10,866 nucleotides of DNA from Palsa-147 sp049279675 (GTDB taxonomy: Bacteria > Acidobacteriota > Terriglobia > Acidiferrales > UBA7541). The position numbers and the translations under genes were made by a program. Shown in pieces: positions 5,993 through 10,866 of this stretch. The notes beneath the pieces were generated by a model. It was given only the letters and a program-made list of their open reading frames with translations. It did no database searches and was not told where the DNA came from. Numbering within the stretch: position 1 is the first letter of the stretch; the number at the start of each line of letters is the position of its first letter. The DNA lies in contig JBAPOP010000153.1 of assembly GCA_049279675.1 (NCBI GenBank), forward strand, positions 1 through 10,866, read 5' to 3'.

Positions 5993-7162
5993 GTGCTCAC
6001 GCTTTTGCATGGTTTGCGCTGGGTGATTCTGATCGCGGCGGCGATGCCTCTGATTTACTACTTCCTCGCGATCGTTGCGGCGCTTCGCTTTTTCCGCGGG
6101 CATGCTTCGCCGCCGCGGGATTTCTCGCCGCCGGTGAGCATCTTGAAGCCCGTCCACGGACTTGACCGCGAGGCCCACGAAAACTTTTCGAGTTTCTGCA
6201 ATCTCGATTATCCCGAGTACGAAATTCTCTTCAACGTTTCTGATGAACGTGACCCTGCCATTCCCGTCATAGAAAAAATCATTCGCGATTTCCCGCGCGT
6301 TAGCATTCGCCTGTTGATCGGGGCGAAGCAGATCGGCACTTCGGACAAAGTCAACAAACTTTCACGCATGGCGAGCGAAGCGCGTCACGACGTTCTTGTT
6401 ATCAGCGATGCTGATATACGCGTGAGCCGCGATTATCTTCGCGCCGTCGTCGCGCCGTTTCGCGATGCCAAGGTGGGCGCCGTTACGTGCCTGTATCGCG
6501 GGATTCCGAGCCGGTCGTACGGATCGGTGCTTGAGGCAATTGGGAACTCGGCGGATTTTGCGGCGGGTGTGCTCGTCGCGTGGCTATTCAATTCCGTGGA
6601 TTTTGCGCTGGGCGCGACGATGGCCACGACGAAGGCGCGGCTCGCGGAGATCGGCGGCTTCGAAGGCATCGCCGGCCATTTCACTGATGATCACGAGCTG
6701 GGGCATCGCATCGCCGCGAAAGGTCACCGCGTCGAGATTGCGTCGATTCCGGTGGACACTGTGTATCCCATCACTTCGGTGAAGGAATATTTCCGCCACC
6801 AACTGCGCTGGTGCATTGCGATTCGCAACGCGACACCTTCGGGGCATCTCGGGCTGATCTTCGCGCACGGACTGGCGTGGGCGCTGCTCGTCGCCGCAAT
6901 CGCGCCGTGGCATGCGCTTGCGTTGGCTTACGCTGCTGCCTATGTGGTTCTGTGCGGATTGATGGCGTGGACCGTCGGCGTGTGGGGCATGCGCGATCCG
7001 CTGCTGCGAAAGCGTTTCTGGCTCGTCCCGGCGCAGGATGCCTGCGCGTTCTTCATCTTGATATTCAGCTTCTTTACTCGCAGTGTCCATTGGCGCGGCG
7101 CGCAATATGCGATCCGCGGCAAGGAACTTATTCCAATCGAGCCTCCCGCGCGCAGTTCTTAG
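5993..7162 (+). CDS. hpnI: hopanoid biosynthesis glycosyltransferase HpnI
   Basis: 389 residues of the GT2 family, ceramide-glucosyltransferase-like type. A helix at about 8-33 anchors it. The catalytic domain follows with PVSILKPVHGLD (47-58), SDKVNKL (117-123), the metal-binding DAD (139-141), TDDHELG (231-237) and the closing QLRW (270-273) of the Q-x-x-R-W motif. Two to three hydrophobic segments lie at about 285-365, ending with WRGAQYAIRG. In B. cenocepacia HpnI adds N-acetylglucosamine, presumably from UDP-GlcNAc, to bacteriohopanetetrol on the cytoplasmic side. The frame is open back to TTG at 5933, but that would sit far inside the previous gene. GTG at 5993, five bases after the previous stop, gives the normal length and a clean amino-terminal helix; the SD is weak. 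The usual partner hpnK is not next to it. Confidence 0.92.
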   Translation: MLTLLHGLRWVILIAAAMPLIYYFLAIVAALRFFRGHASPPRDFSPPVSILKPVHGLDREAHENFSSFCNLDYPEYEILFNVSDERDPAIPVIEKIIRDFPRVSIRLLIGAKQIGTSDKVNKLSRMASEARHDVLVISDADIRVSRDYLRAVVAPFRDAKVGAVTCLYRGIPSRSYGSVLEAIGNSADFAAGVLVAWLFNSVDFALGATMATTKARLAEIGGFEGIAGHFTDDHELGHRIAAKGHRVEIASIPVDTVYPITSVKEYFRHQLRWCIAIRNATPSGHLGLIFAHGLAWALLVAAIAPWHALALAYAAAYVVLCGLMAWTVGVWGMRDPLLRKRFWLVPAQDACAFFILIFSFFTRSVHWRGAQYAIRGKELIPIEPPARSS

Positions 7163-7214
7163 TGGCGGATTAGTCCACGGGTCCGACGGGGACTTCTACG
7201 GAACAATTTTTAGT

Positions 7215-7916
7215 CTATTTCGAAAGCACGCGATAGGCCAGGTCGCCGCTGTTCAGGTCGATGCCGGCATGGAGGATGATGACGGGAATGAGCGACCCTG
7301 ACCAGAGCGCGAGCAGCGCCATAATCAATCCGAACGCGCCCGTCTTGAGAATCCCTTTCCAGCCGTAATACGCGTGGAAAATCCCGAACGCCGCGACATT
7401 GATGGCCACGGCCGCGATGAGACCGAGCCAACTCGCGAACACAGCGAGCAGAAATCCGCGGAACATCACTTCCTCACAACAGCCGGCGGTAATGGCCACG
7501 AACGTCCAAAAGCGGCGCTCCCGCCGCGTGTGTGGCGCCATCGGTTCGATTTCCAAGATTTGGCGACGAGCGGTTTCCGAGATCTCCGGACGCTTGAAGA
7601 TGGCCCGGCGCTGCAACTCCGCAAGAACCAGGAACGCCACGCTGAGCGCCAGGCTAGCTCCGAATCCCCAGAGCTTCGGAACTCCCAGCAATAGCGCGCT
7701 CCATGGCCGGCTGGTTGCCATCCACAGCGCTGCGATCGATGCAGCCATGGCCCATTGATAGACGATGAGATAGATGTAGGACGGCAAGCGCGAACCGCGT
7801 GGCGCCCCGCGCGCTGTGGCTCGGAACAAGTCTCCGAAGAGAGCCACCTCGATGGCCATTAGAACGATCATGACTAGGAGCAGCACGACGTCGATCGGGG
7901 ACGGAACGTATCTCAT
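7215..7916 (-). CDS. CPBP-family intramembrane metalloprotease
   Basis: 233 residues with about seven hydrophobic segments. The three family motifs are intact: E148-E149-x3-R153 (CCEEVMFRG), FGIFH with H181, and H216-x3-D220 in ILHAGIDLNSG. These form the glutamate/histidine active site of the CAAX-processing and bacteriocin-processing (Abi) proteases. A Gly/Arg-rich loop at 36-43 separates helix 1 from the rest. Substrates of bacterial CPBP proteins are rarely known, and nothing here identifies one. It is transcribed toward hpnI, with 52 bases between the two stop codons. ATG at 7914-7916 lacks a strong SD. The enzyme is probably a single-gene unit unrelated to hopanoids, although the convergent arrangement leaves antisense effects possible. 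Confidence 0.88.
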   Translation of the reverse strand: MRYVPSPIDVVLLLVMIVLMAIEVALFGDLFRATARGAPRGSRLPSYIYLIVYQWAMAASIAALWMATSRPWSALLLGVPKLWGFGASLALSVAFLVLAELQRRAIFKRPEISETARRQILEIEPMAPHTRRERRFWTFVAITAGCCEEVMFRGFLLAVFASWLGLIAAVAINVAAFGIFHAYYGWKGILKTGAFGLIMALLALWSGSLIPVIILHAGIDLNSGDLAYRVLSK

Positions 7917-8076
7917 CTAATTGTGTTCTGGATGAATTACGCTACTCCACGTTCAAACCACGAACCGCCGCACAACCAGGGTGCGAATTTCACGGCCGGA
8001 TTCTATCACGCACCACGCCACGCGCTCATTCTGCTGGCGTGCGCGGCTATTAGTTCCGCACGCGGGACGCGCGCGG

Positions 8077-8105
8077 TTGACGAACCTCAGCGCGACAGCT
8101 AAAAT
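8077..8105 (+). promoter_or_regulatory. strong promoter ahead of tRNA-Gln
   Basis: TTGACG (8077-8082), exactly 17 bases, then TAAAAT (8100-8105): ten of twelve consensus positions. The start of transcription would be near 8112, about 53 bases before tRNA-Gln. It is the best promoter match in the window. The predicted start falls at the edge of the hairpin at 8113-8130. Confidence 0.7.
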
Positions 8106-8112
8106 TCTTTGA

Positions 8113-8136
8113 GGGTCGCGTCAGCGATCCTTTTTT
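8113..8136 (+). terminator. intrinsic-terminator-like hairpin with T6
   Basis: GGGTCGC (8113-8119), loop GTCA (8120-8123), GCGATCC (8124-8130), then TTTTTT (8131-8136). The stem has seven pairs, one of them G-U. It has every mark of a Rho-independent terminator on the plus strand, but no convincing plus-strand gene lies upstream: the CPBP gene is divergent. Either it stops a short unrecognised transcript, or it sits at the very 5' end of the tRNA-Gln precursor. Confidence 0.55.
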
Positions 8137-8164
8137 GTTGTCTCTCGATTTGTTGGCTCGCGAC

Positions 8165-8239
8165 TGGGAGGTCGTACAATTGGCAGTACATCAGATTCTG
8201 GATCTGATTATCCTGGTTCGAGTCCAGGCCTCCCAGCCA
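8165..8239 (+). tRNA. tRNA-Gln (anticodon CTG)
   Basis: A complete 75-nt cloverleaf with encoded CCA (8237-8239). The acceptor stem TGGGAGG (8165-8171) pairs with CCTCCCA (8229-8235), and the discriminator is G. The anticodon stem TCAGA/TCTGA encloses loop TTCTGGA, with anticodon CTG at 8198-8200. The T-arm is CCTGG-TTCGAGT-CCAGG (8212-8228). The U-A type first pair is typical of glutamine tRNAs. It reads CAG codons. Confidence 0.97.
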
Positions 8240-8280
8240 ACCTCTCAGAAAGCACAGTCCTAGACCAAGCTGTCCACACG

Positions 8281-8508
8281 ATGGCGCGCAATAGCACCAA
8301 AGACCGATTGAGAAGTCTTGCCAAGCTTTGGCATGAAGGAAAAATCTCGGGACTGGAGTACAGCAGGAGAGCGTCGAGACTTACCCAACCAAAAGAGGTC
8401 AAAAGCAATAAGCTAAAGAAAAAACTCTCCAAGATCGACCGCAAATACAATCCACACGCTCAGGAATTCGTCCAGGGTGGTCTCCCGGGCCTCGGGAAGC
8501 GGCGCTAG
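8281..8508 (+). CDS. small basic SHOCT-like hypothetical protein
   Basis: 75 residues, strongly basic. Residues about 9-34, with SLAKLWHEGKISGLEYSRRA, fit the short carboxy-terminal SHOCT pattern (L-x2-L, then G-x-I-[ST]-x2-E-[FY], then a basic helix). A Lys-rich middle (38-55) and a GGLPGLGKRR tail follow. SHOCT modules are thought to mediate oligomerisation or binding and are normally attached to another domain, whereas here the module is nearly the whole protein. The start ATG lies 41 bases after tRNA-Gln with no SD. Codon use is richer in AAA, AGA and AAG than in the neighbours. It may be a genuine small gene, cotranscribed with the tRNA, or a remnant. I do not know its function. Confidence 0.5.
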   Translation: MARNSTKDRLRSLAKLWHEGKISGLEYSRRASRLTQPKEVKSNKLKKKLSKIDRKYNPHAQEFVQGGLPGLGKRR

Positions 8509-8523
8509 TAGAATCGCACTTGA

Positions 8524-8546
8524 ATAGATTTGAGTTACGAATCTAT
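8524..8546. other. small inverted repeat upstream of the UPF0324 gene
   Basis: ATAGATT (8524-8530) and AATCTAT (8540-8546) form a perfect 7-bp inverted repeat with a 9-base centre. It overlaps a weak promoter-like pair, TTGAAT (8520-8525) and TATGCC (8544-8549), 18 bases apart. The layout would suit an operator, but the promoter is poor. No U-tract follows, so it is not a terminator for the small upstream gene. Confidence 0.3.
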
Positions 8547-8624
8547 GCCTCAAGTATCGGGTCCTGCCCAGATGAGGCGTCTGCGTTAGAATTCAGGAAT
8601 TGGCTGTTCAATCTTGCGAGCTGA

Positions 8625-9599
8625 TTGGTTCATAATCGGCACGTGCCTACGCCAGCGGGCGAGAATTTCAAATCCATACTGATCAAGACGCTTTTTTTTG
8701 CGGGGCTCATCATTTCCGCGAGCGGATTTATTTCGCCGCCCGTCGCGCTGACGGCGGGAATTATTTTTGGGCTTACGGTCGCGCATCCTCTTCCTGCCGA
8801 TAGCAAAGACATGTCGAGGTTTCTGCTTCAGGCGTCAGTGGTGGCGCTGGGCTTCGGAATGAATCTTCACGAGGTGCTGAAGGCGGGGCGGAGCGGATTT
8901 ATTTACACGGCGCTCGGCATTTCGTTCGCTCTGATCGTCGGGCTCAGTCTCGGCAAGATTCTGAAAGTTCGCAGCAATTCCTCGTTTCTGATCAGCGCGG
9001 GCACTGCGATCTGCGGAGGCAGCGCTATCGCGGCGATGGGTCCGATCATTCACGCGGACGAAGACGAGATGGCCGTCTCGCTCGGCACGATATTTATTTT
9101 GAATTCGGTTGCGTTGCTGATTTTTCCGTCGATTGGGACGGCGCTACATTTGTCGCAATCGCAATTCGGCCTGTGGGCGGCGCTCGCCATTCACGACACG
9201 AGTTCAGTTGTGGGCGCGGCTTCGAAGTACGGCGCAGCGGCGTTAGTGGTCGGCACGACAGTCAAACTTGCGCGCGCGCTGTGGATCGTTCCGCTCGCGC
9301 TCGTCACCGCGGCCGTCAAGCGCAGTAAAACTCGCGTAAAGCTTCCGTGGTTCATTCTTTTCTTCTGTCTGGCTGCGGTGATCAGCACTTATGTTCCGGG
9401 GATTTCACGGCTCGCCAATTCGCTCTTCACGCTTGGCAGGTTTAGCTTGACGGCTGTCCTCTTCCTGATCGGCACGAGCATCTCGCGGTCTGCGCTACGC
9501 GAAGTGGGCTGGCGGCCGCTGGCGCAGGGAGTGCTGCTGTGGATGGCCGTTGCGATCACTTCGCTCTATTTCATCCACACGGGCTTCATCGCGTTGTAA
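8625..9599 (+). CDS. UPF0324/YeiH-family membrane transporter
   Basis: 324 residues with about nine or ten helices. The family signature GTAICGGSAIAA is at 126-137, followed by HADEDEMAVSLGTIF and then WAALAIHDTSSVVGA (184-198) and VKLARALWIVPLAL, all conserved in YeiH-type proteins. The family is often labelled putative sulfate exporter on thin evidence; E. coli YeiH has no firmly proven substrate that I can cite. A TGA directly before TTG at 8625 limits the start. GTG at 8643 is an equal alternative that would shorten the protein by six residues; neither has a clear SD. No LysR-type regulator, the usual neighbour in enterobacteria, is present. It appears to be a single-gene unit. Confidence 0.88.
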   Translation: MVHNRHVPTPAGENFKSILIKTLFFAGLIISASGFISPPVALTAGIIFGLTVAHPLPADSKDMSRFLLQASVVALGFGMNLHEVLKAGRSGFIYTALGISFALIVGLSLGKILKVRSNSSFLISAGTAICGGSAIAAMGPIIHADEDEMAVSLGTIFILNSVALLIFPSIGTALHLSQSQFGLWAALAIHDTSSVVGAASKYGAAALVVGTTVKLARALWIVPLALVTAAVKRSKTRVKLPWFILFFCLAAVISTYVPGISRLANSLFTLGRFSLTAVLFLIGTSISRSALREVGWRPLAQGVLLWMAVAITSLYFIHTGFIAL

Positions 9600-9680
9600 G
9601 GCGTGCGGATGCAGCCCGTGAGACACACAGTCCACGAGCCGACACAGTTCACCGCAGTGACCGCCCATCGAAAACGCCGC

Positions 9681-9695
9681 ATTTCATTGTGAAAT
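9681..9695. promoter_or_regulatory. 15-base operator-like palindrome
   Basis: ATTTCA-TTG-TGAAAT is a perfect 6+3+6 inverted repeat in the gap between the UPF0324 gene and the propeller gene. It lies about 90 bases before ATG at 9771 and 48 bases before the TATAGT at 9743-9748 that could act as a -10 box (no matching -35 seen). Its AT-rich symmetric form suits a repressor dimer, but there is no independent support. Confidence 0.3.
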
Positions 9696-9770
9696 CGAAG
9701 TGGTACCCCTCCTGCTAGGCACCCGTCTGGGCTGACGCGGGTTATAGTGGCCCGCAAATTAAGAGGGGCT

Positions 9771-10866
9771 ATGGGCCGAAATCGGGAATTGCTGTGCTGG
9801 TCGATCGTCGCGGCTGCCCTTGCTGCGATTGGGACGGCAGGAATTTTCGTCGGGTGGCGCGCGTCGCGGGCTTTGCGGCAGTCTGCGCAAGAGGTTCATT
9901 CCGAGCGCGAAATTCGCTTTCAGGTGCGGCCGTCCGTGCCTCCCAATGATGTGAAATTCGAAGTTGTCAGTTCACCTGACGTGTTTCTCCAAGCGGCGCG
10001 CTTCGAAGATCGTCTCTATCTCGCCGGGCCAGCCGGACTCTCCGAATACGATCTCGCCGGGACGCTGCTAAGGCAATTCGTGGCCGGGAGGGAATTGCCA
10101 TCTTCGCCGCTCGTCGCGATGGCGGTGGGCAGGCTCGGAGATCCGCCGGAGCCGGAACTGATCCTCGGCACAGCTGGGGAGGGAATCCTGATTTTCAACG
10201 GAAGCGGCTTCCGCCAAATCTATCCCGCGGATTCCGAAGCACGAGCCATCACCGCGATCCTGCCTGTAAATTCCGGGCACCTTTTGCTTGGCACGAAGAA
10301 GCGCGGTGTGCTTCTCTACGACGGAAAACAAATTCGAGAGCTTCATCCCACGCTCGGCAATCTTTACGTTCGAGTGCTGGCCGGGGATGAAGTGGATTTG
10401 TGGGTCGGCACGCTGAATCAGGGTGTGCTGCACTGGCATGCCGGTACGACTGAATCGTTCGGAGAAGAGCAGGGATTGCCCGACCGGCAAGTGCAAGCGA
10501 TTGCGCTCGCGGGGGAGAAGAGCTACGTCGGGACACCCTTGGGCGTGGCTGAATTCGATCGCGGGAGATTCTCGCGGGTTCTCGCGCCGGGGCTGCTGGT
10601 GACTTCTCTCTTCGCGAGTGGAGAGGATTTGCTGGTTGGCACTGAAGATCAGGGCGTGGTGCGAGTGGCGCTTGCCGCGCGGCGGCCGGAGATCGGCGGG
10701 TACGGCATCTCCGCACAAGGCGTCACTGCGAAACTCGAGGAGGTGCAGCAGTTTCTCGGCGCGGACGACGGAGTTTACGTCTTGACGCGGAATGGCTTGT
10801 TCGAACTCGCGGAACACGGATTCGGCTGGAATGAAATTTTGAAACCGCGTCCCGCCGTTTTGAGCG
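9771..10866 (+). CDS. membrane-anchored beta-propeller protein, 3' end outside window
   Basis: 365 codons are present and the frame is still open at the window edge. An AGAGGGG tract lies two to eight bases before ATG. A single hydrophobic segment (about 9-28) anchors the protein and leaves the rest outside the cytoplasm. Seven related strand motifs then recur: LYLAGPAGL (82), LILGTAGEGILIF (130), LLLGTKKRGVLLY (171), LWVGTLNQGVLHW (210), SYVGTPLGVAEF (251), LLVGTEDQGVVRV (287) and VYVLTRNGLFEL (335). The [LW]-x-G-T-x2-x-G-[VIL] core is that of the two-component-regulator propeller repeats common in acidobacterial sensor proteins. Blade length is about 36-48 residues. Whether a kinase or other output domain follows cannot be seen. 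The role is unknown; a sensing or scaffolding role is inference. Confidence 0.8.
   Translation, partial: MGRNRELLCWSIVAAALAAIGTAGIFVGWRASRALRQSAQEVHSEREIRFQVRPSVPPNDVKFEVVSSPDVFLQAARFEDRLYLAGPAGLSEYDLAGTLLRQFVAGRELPSSPLVAMAVGRLGDPPEPELILGTAGEGILIFNGSGFRQIYPADSEARAITAILPVNSGHLLLGTKKRGVLLYDGKQIRELHPTLGNLYVRVLAGDEVDLWVGTLNQGVLHWHAGTTESFGEEQGLPDRQVQAIALAGEKSYVGTPLGVAEFDRGRFSRVLAPGLLVTSLFASGEDLLVGTEDQGVVRVALAARRPEIGGYGISAQGVTAKLEEVQQFLGADDGVYVLTRNGLFELAEHGFGWNEILKPRPAVLS

Noticed and set aside
7172..7211. Possible bidirectional terminator between hpnI and the CPBP gene (AGTCC/GGACT, then TTTTT)
   Set aside because: Only five pairs with a 13-base loop, and the T-run begins 12 bases after the stem.
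8037..8063. Inverted repeat GCGTGCG/CGCACGC upstream of the tRNA-Gln promoter
   Set aside because: Seven GC-only pairs with a 13-base loop are expected by chance in GC-rich DNA.
7932..8102. 56-codon plus-strand open frame ending ten bases before the terminator-like hairpin
   Set aside because: It starts only 15 bases from the divergent CPBP start, leaving no room for its own promoter, has no SD, and its product (many His, Pro, Arg) resembles no family. It is kept in mind only because of the hairpin that follows.
8208..8450. Minus-strand open frame ending in AGRPGLEPG
   Set aside because: The RPGLEPG end is antisense tRNA-Gln, and the frame lies opposite the small basic protein. The basic reading is preferred for its SHOCT-like pattern, though neither is certain.

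Overview
The window looks like chromosomal DNA of an acidobacterium, most likely class Terriglobia. This is an inference from three things: hopanoid-tailoring genes, GC-rich alpha/beta-like coding with many GCG/CGC codons, and intergenic palindromes with TGAA/TTCA loops of a kind I associate with that phylum. No mobile element, phage gene, CRISPR array or rRNA was seen.

Layout. Positions 1-559 hold no gene but are packed with hairpin-forming interspersed repeats. They are followed by tRNA-Ala(GGC) on the minus strand (560-635) with a good promoter. The gap 636-987 contains an elaborate 87-nt nested inverted repeat. Next comes a two-gene plus-strand unit: a MacB/FtsX-type ABC permease (988-2229) overlapping a TolC-type outer-membrane efflux protein (2222-3565). 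No ATPase or membrane-fusion partner is present beside them.

The central unit (promoter about 3598-3626, genes 3683-7162) is a tightly overlapping four-gene operon: hpnJ (radical SAM), two small four-helix SMR/EamA-type membrane proteins, and hpnI (GT2 glycosyltransferase). In characterised hopanoid producers HpnI glycosylates bacteriohopanetetrol, HpnK deacetylates the sugar and HpnJ rearranges it to the cyclitol ether. Here hpnK is missing between them and the place is taken by a paralogous pair of small drug/metabolite-type transporters. This is the most interesting arrangement in the window, because an SMR heterodimer next to a lipid glycosyltransferase recalls ArnE/ArnF and suggests a flippase for the glycosylated hopanoid.

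The remainder is mixed. A CPBP intramembrane protease (7215-7916, minus) converges on the operon. tRNA-Gln(CTG) (8165-8239) follows a strong promoter and a terminator-like hairpin. A small basic SHOCT-like protein (8281-8508), a UPF0324/YeiH-type transporter (8625-9599) and the start of a membrane-anchored beta-propeller protein (9771 to the window end) complete the window. Start codons are often TTG or GTG, and several were chosen on spacing or SD evidence given in the entries.
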